DNA from: Paulinella micropora
Lineage: Eukaryota > Cercozoa > Imbricatea > Euglyphida
Direction: 5' to 3'
Assembly (NCBI GenBank): GCA_009731375.1
Contig: BJOX01000143.1
Span: 743,677-807,676, forward strand
DNA length: 64,000 bases
In this document: in pieces, positions 17,711-28,618 of the stretch
Layout of the letters: each line of letters begins with the position of its first letter
How positions within the stretch are numbered: position 1 is the first letter of the stretch
The notes under the pieces: generated by a model
Told to the model about the DNA's origin: nothing
The model's database searches: none
Seen by the model: only the letters and a program-made list of their open reading frames with translations
Position numbers and translations under genes: made by a program

Positions 17711-20567
17711 CAATCCCCAAAAGTGGCTTCAATCCCAAAAAGTGGTTTGAATTTTTGAGTTGAATAAAAACATAAATACCAATCGAAACAAGCTGTACTA
17801 CGCTGCAAATTTAATATTTACGTGTTGGGGAAGCTATTTGTGAAAACCAGAATGTCATAGCTTTTCTAGAAGTGACTTGAATATGAAACTGAAACCAGGC
17901 ACCAACCACTTTTTTCACGAATTTTCGTTGCCTTTTTTTACGTGGCGGGGACCTTTTTTTTTTTTTTTCAACATCATGTCTGCGCACCAAGAGCTTCTCA
18001 CAGTCCGTGTGCGTCTTCCGGTCAGGGAATTTGGTGAGGCTTATGCCAAACAAAAATGGCATGATGACTGGAAGACGAGGGAGATTGAGGGTACTGTTTC
18101 TCGACAGTATGGTCGTACAAAAGACAAGTTTTGGATGAAGTGGGATGCGGAGGATGAAGACGATTCCATGATGATTGCTTCGGAGATTATCAAATACAGA
18201 ATTGAAGGGAGTGGCTCTGCCGATAACGGCATACTTGGGCAAGGCCAGGAAATCGACGGAGATGCCAAAAATGCAATAAATGCTGGGTAGACTTGTTTTT
18301 CTTGAACCTCGAATTTTTCTTGTGATGTCGAATGGTTTCTCTGCGTGTTTGCAGTGAGGACGGCTTGATACCCAGCGACCCTGATGACGATGACTATGTG
18401 TACCTATCCCTACCTGGTTTCAGCTATTTTGTGCAATTTGCTTCTGTTTTGTTGTCGGCCAAGGACGATGCTGGAAGTATAGTAGATTTCTGTACTTCCA
18501 TACATGCATCGGCGTTGGCTGTCAGTATTCCTTACTGTACTGTTTTCCAACAGACCGCCAGAGTCGGGGGATGAGTCGGGTAGTTCAATCGATGAAGAGG
18601 ATCAAAACGAAGGAGATACTATGATGGACAACAAACGAGCCCCTCATCCCAGCGACTCACTTGTCAGTGACGATGATGTCGAAGAAGATGAGGGGTCTGG
18701 TGAAGACGAGGAGGAGGATCCGGCACTAGAGATTGACGAAGGCGATAGCCTACCTGCCAGTGAGTTCAAAGATGTCAAAGAATGGAAGGTGGGTGTTGCA
18801 CCTCCTCGTGTGCTGCCGGCATTCGAAGGGCAGTCCAGGGCATCACTTTCTGTGCGTTCCCCCGACCTCCTCAGTATGGTGGATATTTTCTTTATGTTCT
18901 TACCCACGCAATTCTGGCAGAATGTCACAAGAAACACCAACAAGTATGCAACCTGGAAACGTAATCTCAACCCCTCAGAGCGTCAGCGGCCTTGGGTACC
19001 CGTGACACTATCTGACATACTTTCATTTTTGGCGATCCTTATAATGATGGGGGTGATGGGGTTGCCTGCTGAAACAGATTATTGGATTGGCGCTGTGTCA
19101 GACTTCTGGCAGTGGCCAGACCTTGCAAGCATCATGGGGTACGTGAGGTATCAGAATATCAAACGTTATTTTCATCTCACTGACCCCCGTCTGGCAGCTC
19201 CTCGTGACTCCCCTCAGTATGACAAACTTTTCAATGTTCGAGTCTTTATTGAGATTATACAAGAAAATTTTCCTAGGCTGTGGGAATTGGGTCAGTGGGT
19301 GTCAATCGACGAGGGAATGATCCCTTTTAAAGGGCGTACCTACCTCAGGCAATACTTACCGAAAAAACCCATCAAATGGGGATTCAAACTGTTTGCTCTG
19401 TGCTGTTCAGTAACAGGCTATTTTTATACGCTGCTTTGTTATGAGGGTGAGGGAACGGTGCAGGACGATTCTGGGCACGGAATGACGTATGCAGTTGTTA
19501 TGAAGCTTTTAGACCTAGCCGGCATCGACCAAAGCGGCAGGATCATCGCTTTAGATAGGTTTTACACAGGGCTGCAGTTGTTTTTTGACTGTGTCCTAAA
19601 GAGGGGCATCAACTGCATTGGCACTGTTGTCAAACCCAGGCTGAGGGCGGCAAAGGAGCTACTGGACGAAGTCAAGAAGAATAGTGACCGGGGCACGTCC
19701 GCAATGGCCACTTGGAGTCATAACGGAGTCACTATGCATGCTGTTGCTTGGAAAGACACCCAGGTGGTTTATTTTTTGTCAACTGTGTTGGGGGGTACCA
19801 TGAGCCACGTCGAAAGGAGGCTGCATGGGGGGGGTGGAGCTACGGTTCCAGTGAATTGTTTTGAAATTTGCAAGACATACACTCAGCACATGGGCGGCGT
19901 TGATACAGGCGATCAGTTACGACTTCGTTACGGAGTTGAGAAGGCGGTAAGATTCAACAAGCCTTGGTTCAAGTTATTTGCGGGTTTGTTAGATGTTGCG
20001 GTTACAAACACAACTATCATCTACAAACAGTTTCATGAAGAAAAAACACGCAAAGACATGCTCAAGGAACTTATTGAGGGTTTGGTGTCTTATGCGGGGC
20101 TTTTTGGAGGTTCTAGGAGCGCAGCGAGGGGCAAGCGTGTGATATGCCCTGGCCATTTGGTAAGTCTTACAAACGAGGCGAGTGATGGTAAGCGCGGCGC
20201 GGGTAAGCAGAACTCGGTTTGTTGTACGGTGTGTGCTAGTAATGGAATCCGCAAGCGTACCAGTGCTTATTGCAGCGATTGTCGCTATTTTTTTTGCCGA
20301 ACTGGAGAATGTTTTCCGTGGCACACAGTCAATCATTTCGTTCCATCTGGGAAATGTAAGAGGCAGCCGTTGTGACAGTGATTGTCAAGGTTTTATTACT
20401 TATTAAAGAACGGTTTTTTTTTACACAATTAGCTTCCACCTGGTTTAATTCAATTGAATTTAATAATATAACTGTCAAAAACCACAAATAGGGATTAAAA
20501 AACTTGAAATTGGGTCGGATCCCCAAACGTGGCTTTAGATCCCCAAAAGTGGCAAACCGGTTAAGGG
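17697..20567 (+). mobile_element. piggyBac DNA transposon, apparently complete
   Basis: The ends carry perfect 14-bp terminal inverted repeats, CCCTTAACCGGTTT at 17,697-17,710 and its reverse complement at 20,554-20,567. They are flanked by TTAA at 17,693-17,696 and 20,568-20,571. TTAA duplication and a CCC start are diagnostic of the superfamily. Just inside each end are two copies of a TCCCCAAAAGTGGC-like motif, in the same orientation at both ends. The 2,871-bp element encodes one transposase with intact catalytic residues. No stop or frameshift was found in the main exon, and the inverted repeats are identical, so the insertion looks young and possibly autonomous. Confidence 0.9.
17976..20375 (+). 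CDS. piggyBac transposase, three-exon model
   Basis: Transposase of the DDE_Tnp_1_7 (piggyBac) family, which excises and inserts DNA at TTAA without footprint. The proposed exons are 17,976-18,286, 18,355-18,399 and 18,554-20,375 (725 residues). The introns are GT-AG and keep phase (donors GTAGAC and GTACCT; acceptors TTTGCAG and CCAACAG). The first ATG is at 17,976. Exon 1 encodes an N-terminal module starting near EFGE and ending SEIIKYRI. An acidic linker follows, then the catalytic domain. The three catalytic aspartates are visible: SIDEG (codon 19,308), ALDRF (19,554) and GGVDTGD (19,902). The C-terminus has a Cys/His-rich zinc-binding domain with CCTVC and CSDC, as in other piggyBac transposases. 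The intron boundaries are inferred; the catalytic exon is directly open. Retaining intron 2 would truncate the protein at 18,574. Confidence 0.85.
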
Positions 20568-20571
20568 TTAA
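20554..20571. repeat. piggyBac 3' terminal inverted repeat and TTAA
   Basis: AAACCGGTTAAGGG followed by TTAA. Subterminal motifs CCCCAAACGTGGC and CCCCAAAAGTGGC precede it (about 20,520-20,553). Confidence 0.9.
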
Positions 20572-21582
20572 TGTAGCACATATTTACCTATCTGCGCCTA
20601 CAATCCCCCCTCCCCGGTTTATCCGATAACCCCCGCTGGTTAGTAGAGAGGTAAATGTGGAAGGAATATGCAGTGGGCTGTCGAGGTTTGGCTCGACATT
20701 GATTGCTTCTCTTCCTTCTTGTGATCATATAGGCCCTGAGATCAAAGGAGAGACAATGTAACTGTAGGCGTTGAGTGACTCCGAATGAATTTGGTTTCGG
20801 GTACGATGCAAAATTCGAATTTGACTTCGGATTTAATTTTCCTATCAAATTTGAATTTTTAATTTCGCTCTGCACCTTCCCCCCCTTGATGACCCTTGTC
20901 ATCGAAATATGAGGAGTAACCTTTTGGCTCTGGTCGGATGTATGATATGTGTGTCTTGGGGTCTGAAATCGAATCGCATGCTTCTCGACACAACTTTGCC
21001 CTACACCCCTAGCAACGCTCCTCGGATGTCCTTGATACAATAGGACGGAGGTCAATCGTTTGTGGTTGGCGATTTGGCCAATCTCACCTCAGGTCGGCGA
21101 GATCGGTCAAGGCACAGTTAGTAACGCTCCACTGGCTCCCCTGATGGAACCGGGAGGTTAATCAAGGCTGGGACGTTGGATATTTCGTCCGATCTGACCT
21201 TTTCAAGTAGTACTACAGCGGTAAGATTCAAGTCGGGTCCGGCAGCCTGAGCCGAGATGTAATAAATGTAGTTAGAGGAGTGTTTGGGCTCGCAGGGCAT
21301 GTGTACCTGAAGCAGTGGGGGGGGGGGGGGGGGGGCCCCCCCCCCCCCCCCCCCCCCCCNNNNNNNNNNNNNNNNNNNNNNNNNNNNNNNNNNNNNNNNN
21401 NNNNNNNNNNNNNNNNNNNNNNNNNNNNNNNNNNNNNNNNNNNNNNNNNNNNNNNNNNNNNNNNNNNNNNNNNNNNNNNNNNNNNNNNNNNNNNNNNNNN
21501 NNNNNNNNNNNNNNNNNNNNNNNNNNNNNNNNNNNNNNNNNNNNNNNNNNNNNNNNNNNNNNNNNNNNNNNNNNNNNNNNNN

Positions 21583-21618
<36 letters not shown>

Positions 21619-21643
21619 AACGCCAACCCCGCGCTGCCTGACA
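20572..21643. other. Spacer between piggyBac and copia, with G/C homopolymer gap
   Basis: About 745 nt of ordinary sequence without a gene I can support (open frames exist on the minus strand but match nothing I recognise). A run of G (21,317-21,335), a run of C, a 223-N gap (21,360-21,582) and a run of about 33 G follow. Confidence 0.5.
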
Positions 21644-21887
21644 TGTTAGATTATAGATTTGGTAACTAATATATTCATGTATTTAACCTGGTTATGCGGT
21701 TAGATTCCCCTATCAGAATAACTAATGCCTATCCACCTTAATGAACCGAGTGGGTATATCTGCCCCCATTAAGTGGGTCCAGTTATTGTTCTGTTATTAA
21801 TACCTTCCAATCGTTTTAGTCATCCGTTACTGTTGGGTAAAATATAATCATTAAAGTCATTCTTCGGTACTTCGTATGTCCTTATCA
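21644..21887 (+). repeat. copia 5' LTR
   Basis: Begins TGTTAGATTATAG and ends CTTATCA (TG...CA). Matches 36,281-36,528 along its full length. Confidence 0.9.
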
Positions 21888-22519
21888 GGTTATGAAGCCT
21901 TGAAGCGCCGCTAGCGCAAGACACTTCGGAGAGTGTCTCCGAGCAACGAAGAAAGCTGGCAAAAACACCCAGAGGGACGTTGTCCCGTTCGTGTTTCGTG
22001 CCAGAACAAAACTAAATTCTGTTTACTGTGTGTGGCTGATAGGTAGCTGGTGAGGCCCTGTGCGTGGTGAGCTGAGTCTCAGCGCAGTGGGTGGCAGTCG
22101 GAGGCTTGTCGAGCTCAGCCTGCCAACCCTTCGAGGCGTCAAGAGTCCCAAGAGGGACATTCCGTGGACAGTGGCCCTAGTGCCAATCCAGATCACCAGT
22201 GCTGCCGGCTACGACGGTACCGGCAACCTACCTCAGTACAACAGGCTTGGCTTTAATCAGTTTGTGAGTCGGACTCTTGCAGTAGCTCTGTCGTTTACGG
22301 TCGACAACTACTTGTTAAGACCCTACTCATTGTCGTCGTTCCGTTTGCCGACGTTGGACTCTTTCCCGGCAGTGGTGGAAGATCCCAAAACCAACGGGAC
22401 CAGTCGCCAGGACAAGTGCTTTGGCGTTCGAGTAGCCGACGTTCGCACAACAAGTCCCAGACAAGTAGCTTTGGGGTAAGCAATAAGGTACGATATCTAT
22501 ACCTACACACCACCCGAAA
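21888..22519 (+). other. copia leader region with upstream open frame
   Basis: Leader between the 5' LTR and gag. It contains a short hairpin (AGACACTTCGGAGAGTGTCT, about 21,918-21,937) and a 139-codon open frame (22,060-22,479). The end of that frame overlaps a splice-donor-like GGGGTAAGCAA. Gag itself has no ATG at its start, so either this frame feeds gag through splicing or frameshift, or the gag start has been lost. No domain is recognised in it. Confidence 0.45.
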
Positions 22520-23188
22520 GTGAAACTAGACCTGAAAATCCCCCCTCTACCTAGAAACGTAAAAGACTTTAAGACGTACGAGACTACTTTGATAGCAATT
22601 CTCAGAATAGTTAACCCACAGTTAATTAATTGCTTGGAAGGAAGGCCAATTATATTCCTTAGTGCTGTCAAGAGTGAGTCTGCACCGTCACCATCTACTG
22701 CTAAAAAGTCACCGTCTTTGTCTGTGACACAAAGAAAGATAGATGAAGAAGAAGGTCTTAGGAAGGAAGAGGACAAGAACGAAATCACGAGGAAAAGAGT
22801 AGAGCTAAAAGATGAGCTGCTAGCATATCTTATTTCCTCCTGCCAGCAGAATTGGAACGCTATGGCATTGTTGCCAGAAGCAGAAGGTGATCCTGCCAAA
22901 TTCTGGAAAGCCATTGTTGACAAGTATAGGGGGTTAGACGAAATAGCAAAGACAGGTAGAATTGACAAGCTAGATGCTATGCAGGGGCCAAGTTCTATGA
23001 ATAGAGTAGAGACATGGCTAACAAAATACAAGGCACTAGTCAGACAGGTTGAGATAGACGAAGGTAGGCCTGAGTCAGACTACAAGAAATGTAAGAAGTT
23101 ATTTAGGTTACTGCAACACCTAGACCCTATGTCAACTTTGTACACAACATGGCAACATTGGATGCAAGATGGGACTGGAAACAGTTAA
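22520..23188 (+). pseudogene. copia gag, capsid part
   Basis: About 220 codons with the layout of copia Gag (UBN2 / Retrotran_gag_2 type): a FWKAIVDKY-type helix, then NRVETWLTKYKALVRQ and KLFRLLQHLDP near the C-terminus. The frame has no ATG at the start (it opens at a GTG). It is lost by a frameshift near 23,170-23,180; the continuation lies in another frame and meets a TGA at 23,311-23,313. The product would form the virus-like particle. It is inferred to be inactive here. Confidence 0.75.
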
Positions 23189-23313
23189 CTTTGAAGATAG
23201 TTCAGGTAGCACAGGAACACAACAACGAAAAATTGTACAGAGAAGTGATAACACCCCAGAGAGGCAAGCAGGTAGTATTTAACACAGTTTCGACGACGAA
23301 AGATTCTAAATGA

Positions 23314-24918
23314 AAATGCTACTGCTGCAAGCAAGCTGGACACATGTGTTATGAATGTACTTCTCGATGTGCTAGAACAGATTGTAGAGAAGGCAAAAGA
23401 GGTGTCAGACATACAGGAGCTGAATGTTCTTTTACTAAAAGCATAACTGCTAGACAGGGAAAGACAGGTAAGCCAAAGTACACGGACAGACCCAAAAAGC
23501 CCACTCACAAAGACAGTTCTTCTGAAAAACCTAACTCTAAGCACAAACCAAGAAAGGGTAGCACAATGAACAGAAGGAAAGGACCTAGAAAAGGGAAGTT
23601 CATTTGTGTAGGTGAGGAGCAGGAAGAAAAAGAGAGTGAGTCATCACAGAATGAAAGAGAGTCAGTAGATCAACAGGACAATGAGGACGTAGAGTCAGAA
23701 CAGTCAGATCATGAGAGTCAGAAAGATGACGAAAATGATGAACCAGACGATTCACTACAACTCATTCAGTGGATGCATATGAATGTGGAGATAAAGAAGA
23801 GGGAGAGCAAGAAAAGACCTCAGACAAACCCTATTCCTATCCCCATTCCCCTCACTCAACAGACAGTTAAACCCTTAGCTAGACCCCCACAAGAATTCAG
23901 AGCGATAGATCCTAGCATCTTTCATGTCCCCTACTTCTCAAGTGACTTTCTGCTGAAATACGCTTTGCTTGAAGCTCAGAGTAGGCATTTAGGGAGAGAT
24001 CTTTCTTTAGTATTAACAGAGTTATTTGGGGTTGTCCCCCCTGACACAGTCCCCATTGAACCATTTAATCTAAACTATGCTAAAGTATGGAGATCGAGAA
24101 AGATAGAATCCCCAGAGGAGTTCTTGATCCCAGACAACAAGCGATGTGAAGGCATAGTTAGGGATACAGGAAAGAGATGCAAATGGACTCTTGGATTAGC
24201 TAGACGGGGAGGTCCGGGAACAAGCGCAGCCTGGAGGTTGCTGAGGTTTAAGAACTGTGTGTTTCACAAACCCAAACTCAGACCTGACTCAGACAAGAGC
24301 CCTTTGATGACTGACGAAGCAAAAGCTCTCATGGTAGCAGCATTAGCGGAGATAAGAGATCCAATAATGTATGATAGAGTGTATAGTGGGATGCCTAGGG
24401 ATAAAGATGGAATCCGATGTCCCGTGCCCCCTCCTCATCTGATCTCTAATCAAATCCCAGCTGACGAGCTCACGGTAGGAACTATGGCCTTATGCGTGAA
24501 CAGTGATAGGCCTAGATCACCTCATGTAGTCAAAATGGATAGTGCTCAACCGGTTAGCCCAGCACCAACAGAAGCTATTCAGAGTGAGAGGGTAAACGAT
24601 GGAGTAAATGAGACAGCAAGGACTGACCGATCAGAAAGAGAAGATGAGGAAGAGGAATCCTTTGAACATACTCCGGGAGATTGGACAAACCCAGACAGCA
24701 GTCAGTATGGTCAATTCCCAGATAAGTGGATGTCCCCTTCAAATTATCTCACTAAATCGGAACTCAAGGAGATAGGATGCGAAAGAAGAATAGCTACAGA
24801 AACCCCAAATAACTCAGGTAGTAAAGATAGGGTAGATTCAGATGACAGCGGGGGAGAAACTGTTATCAGACGTAGGGGAAAGAGTAGCTATAGGTCCTAC
24901 CTTGATGTTAAAGCATTG
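23314..24918 (+). pseudogene. copia zinc knuckle and acidic Gag-Pol linker, first part
   Basis: Opens with a CCHC zinc knuckle of form C-X2-C-X4-H-X4-C (cysteines at codons 23,317, 23,326 and 23,356, His at 23,341), typical of nucleocapsid. A stop (23,311) lies directly before it. After a basic and then acidic low-complexity stretch comes a second Cys/His cluster, C-X10-C-X25-C-X2-H (codons 24,145, 24,178, 24,256 and 24,265), not usual in copia. The frame runs into the CACTA element at 24,919. The same frame resumes after the insertion at 29,917, so the insertion fell inside one open frame. Confidence 0.7.
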
Positions 24919-24949
24919 CACTATGGGGACAAATACCAAAATAATTTCG

Positions 24950-26135
24950 GGCAATGGAAATGATTTCCAGTGTGTAAAATTAAATTTCCAGCCGCTGGAA
25001 ATAATTTCTAGTCTGTTAAAATGGTTTCCAGTGGCTAGAAACTTTTTTAACACGGGAAATTATTTTGTACACTGGAAATAGTATTTCCACCCACTGGAAA
25101 AAACTTCTGGGCACTGGAAATTATATTTCCAGATACTGGAAATATTTTCTAGTATTGAGAATATTTCCAGTGGCTGGAAATATTTTTTTTCATAGCGGGA
25201 AATGTTTTTTGCTGGAAATATTTCAATCTACTGGAAATATTTCCAGTCACTGGAAATATTTCCAGTCACTGGAAATATTTCCAGCTACTGGAAATATTCC
25301 AGTAGCTGGAAGTAGAAAAATTATTTCCAGTCACTGGAAATATTTCGAGTGGCTGGAAATATTCCAGTAGCTGGAAGTATAGAAAATATTTTCAGTTTCC
25401 GGAAATATTTCCAGTGGCTGGAAATATTTCCAGATTCTAAAATTATTTCCAGTGGCTGGAAATATGTCTACATTTTCGAAATATTTCCAAGGTACAAAAT
25501 GTTTCCAGTCACTGGAAATATTTCCAGCCACTGGAAATATTTCCAGCTACTGGAAATATTCCGGTAGCTGGAAGTATAGAAAATATTTCCAGTCACTCGA
25601 AATATTTCCAGTGGCTGAAATATTTCCAGCTTCTAAAATTATTTCCAGTGGCTGGAAATATGTTTACATTTTCGAAATATTTCCAAGGCACAAAATATTT
25701 CCAGTTACTGGAAATATTTCCAGCTTCTACAATTATTTCCAGTGGCTGGAAATATGTCTACATTTGGGAAATATTTCCAAGGTACAAAATATTTCCAGTC
25801 ACTGGAAATATTTCCAACTTCTGGAAATATTTCTAGCTACTGGAAATATTTCAAGACAATGGAAATATTTCCCGTGGCTGGAAATATTCCAGTCACTGGA
25901 AATATTTCCAGCGATTGGGAATATTTCTAGCCAGTGGAAATATTTGCAGTTGCTGGAAATATTCCAGTAGCTGGAAGTATAGAAAATATTTTCAGTTTCT
26001 GGAAATATTTCCAGTGGCTGGCAATATTTCCAGCCTCTAAAATTATTTCTGGTCGCTGGAGATATTTCCAGCCACTGGAAATATTTCGAATAGACAAAAT
26101 AATTTCCAGCCACTGGAAATATTTCCAACCACGGT
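24950..26135. repeat. CACTA left subterminal palindromic repeat array
   Basis: Dozens of copies of GGAAATATTTCC joined by CCAGTGGCTGG, CCAGCCACTGG or CCAGTCACTGG linkers; the basic unit is GGAAATATTTCCAGTGGCT (19 nt). The unit is itself palindromic and appears in both orientations. Nearest the end the words are more degenerate (GGAAATAATTTCC). Confidence 0.9.
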
Positions 26136-26139
26136 GTAA

Positions 26140-26646
26140 AGCACCTCATTTTTCTGGTGGCAGGATTCTGGCGGCGAAACTTTGCGCAATTCCCCTGCAA
26201 AAATGGCTGGTCCGTTCTGGCCGGGAAAAGTTACATTCGACGTTTCAGCCCAGGCGCTATCATAATCTACAATTAAAAAATTTCAGGTGGGCGGTGGCAT
26301 CGGGAAGAAAAATGGCACTGTTAAAAAAAAACCAGGAAGTGCAAAGTTCCGGCTTTTTTGACCATGTGCTTTTGGTTCAGTTTCAAGCGACCCCAAAATT
26401 TGCGACCCCAAAAATTCTCAACAGCTCCATTTTGCAGTATGGAAGGTGGGTTTCTCTTTACCTCCTTTTGCTACTGGAATGCATTCAACAATTTGCTCCT
26501 GCATCACTTATGTGCAACTTGTTGGTTTGTTGCTGCTGTTGTTGTAAGTTTTTTTCAGGCGTTTTACTCGGGTTTTTTTTTGTTTTTTTTTGGGCTGCGG
26601 AATCGAGCGAGCGCGGAGAAAGAGCGTTTAAGACGTTGTTAAAACG
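26140..26646 (+). promoter_or_regulatory. CACTA internal unique region, possible promoter and 5' exon
   Basis: About 500 nt of non-repetitive sequence between the left repeat array and a CT microsatellite. It ends in a consensus splice donor (ACG|GTAAGC at 26,647). The only open frames are short. A transcription start and untranslated first exon for the downstream gene is an inference from position and the donor. Confidence 0.3.
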
Positions 26647-26649
<3 letters not shown>

Positions 26650-26699
<50 letters not shown>

Positions 26700-26805
26700 T
26701 TCTCTCTCTCTTTCTCTCTCTCTCTTTCTCTTTCTCCCTCTGGTCGGTCGGTCGGTCGTCGGTCGGTTGGTTGCTTGGTTGCTTGGTTGCTTGGTTGCTT
26801 GGTTG

Positions 26806-26890
<85 letters not shown>

Positions 26891-26901
26891 GNNNNNNNNN
26901 N

Positions 26902-26949
<48 letters not shown>

Positions 26950-27020
26950 GGTCGGTCGGTCGGTCGGTTGCTTGGTTGCTTGGTTGATTTGTTGCTTGGT
27001 TGCTTGTCTCTCTCCCTCTC

Positions 27021-27084
<64 letters not shown>

Positions 27085-27228
27085 GCTCTCTGTCTCTCCG
27101 TCTCTCTCTCTTTCTCCTTCTCCTTCTTCTCCTCCTTCTCCTCCTTCTTCTCCTCAACCCCCTCCTTCTCCTCCTTCTCCTTCTCCTTCACTCGCGCTCT
27201 CCCCCTTCTCTCTCTTCTCTCTCTTAGG
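26650..27228. repeat. CT and GGTC/GGTT microsatellites in CACTA element
   Basis: CT arrays with CTTT, GGTCGGTC and GGTTGCTT blocks and a 10-N gap (26,892-26,901). Probably intronic if the gene model is right. Confidence 0.9.
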
Positions 27229-27427
27229 ATAGTGGCTGGAACTCTGGAAATATTTCCAGTGTCTGGAAACATTTCCAGTGGCTGGAAATATTTCTAGTGG
27301 CTGGAAATATTTCCAGTGGCTGGAAATATTTCCAGTGGCTGGAAATATTTCCAGTGGCTGGAAATATTTCCAGTGGCTGGAAATATTTGCAGCTTAAGGA
27401 AATATTTCCACCCACTGGAAATATTTT

Positions 27428-27430
<3 letters not shown>
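27229..27430. repeat. Internal cluster of the 19-bp palindromic repeat
   Basis: At least seven tandem head-to-tail copies of GGAAATATTTCCAGTGGCT with almost no variation, the most regular block in the element. A GA microsatellite follows (27,431-27,465). Confidence 0.9.
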
Positions 27431-27471
<41 letters not shown>

Positions 27472-27599
27472 CCGAAGGGGACAGTAGGCAGTGCAGGCTG
27501 AAGAGAGAGAAAGAGCAGACCGAAGGGGACAGTAGGCAGTGCAGGGTGACCATATAGCAGACCACACTTCTGCTGGCAGATGAAGTGCTGCATCGCTTT

Positions 27600-27849
27600 C
27601 AAATTCTTTGTGTTCTGTGCATGAGGAAGTCCTACAGGACCAACTTGAAGGTCCGAGTGACAAAGCAGAGGTGGCAACGGCAACGGAAAACCAGGAGGAC
27701 CTGAACCGGGCGGTGGAAGCTAAAGGGGGCATCAGCCAGCGGAAGTGTGGTCTGATGTGGCAGTGCCCGCTGCCGCAAGTATAAGAGCTTCACTGGCGGT
27801 AAGTTCTGCGTAATAGATGGACACCCTTGCATCGTAGACAAATACGGTA

Positions 27850-27915
<66 letters not shown>

Positions 27916-28303
27916 CAATTATATGCATATGCATGTATGCATTATATTACAATACATACCCTGACTTGTGTGCAGTTTCGCCGGCATGGGGGAGGAAGAG
28001 TGTCCACGTCTTGTCAAGCGACTACGAGAGATGTGGACGGGTGGCGACGACTACAAGCGCAAACTTTTCACCAGCACTATCAACGCTGGCAAGTTGAACA
28101 AGGTTTTCCATGGCGCGAGCCGCCTGAAGCGCGCAATGATGGCAGTAGATATTTCGTCCAACGCCGAGGAGGAACCCACTGACAGCAACAAGGTTCGGTA
28201 TTGGCGAGAGAGCATCGCGTGGGAGATGTTGCCTCCATTGGAGACGCGGACGGACGAAGACCTGCAGAGTTACTGGGACTCAGATAGTGAAGACGAGGAG
28301 GAG

Positions 28304-28305
<2 letters not shown>
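27600..28305 (+). CDS. CACTA-encoded unknown protein, 5' exons
   Basis: Two stretches look like exons of one plus-strand gene. The first (about 27,607-27,773) is open with normal composition. The second begins after an acceptor (TTGTGTGCAG, ending 27,975), has an ATG at 27,986, and runs about 105 codons: a basic, helical part (LVKRLREMW, LKRAMMAVD) and then a very acidic end (DSDSEDEEE) before a CT microsatellite at 28,305. Between the two is a GA array (27,855-27,910). No known domain is recognised. Exon boundaries are inferred. In EnSpm a small accessory protein (TnpA) binds the subterminal repeats; a similar role here is only a hypothesis. Confidence 0.4.
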
Positions 28306-28362
<57 letters not shown>

Positions 28363-28615
28363 CGCTCGCTCGCTCGCTCGCTTGTCTATGTGGAAGTTCC
28401 AGCCACTGGAAATATTTCCAGTGGCTATATATTTCCAGTGGCTGGAAATATTTCCGGCCACTGGAAATATTTCCAGTGGCTGAAAATATTTCCAGCCACT
28501 GAAAATATTTCTAGTGGCTGGAAATATTTCTAGCCAATGGAAATATTTGCAGTTCTGATCATCTGTATTAGTCATATACACGCATACATACATTAACTTT
28601 CTTCTGTTGTTTATT
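28306..28615. repeat. CT/CTCG microsatellite and 19-bp repeat cluster, probable intron
   Basis: CT and CTCG repeats (28,306-28,385), then about seven palindromic GGAAATATTTCC words (28,394-28,555), ending in an acceptor-like TTGTTTATTCAG at 28,618. It fits an intron between the two coding stretches. Confidence 0.7.
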
Positions 28616-28618
28616 CAG

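Noticed and set aside
24950-26135. A protein from the long frames across the GGAAATATTTCC repeats
   Set aside because: The residues simply repeat Lys-Tyr-Phe-Gln and Gly-Asn-Ile-Ser words from the 19-bp unit in several frames.
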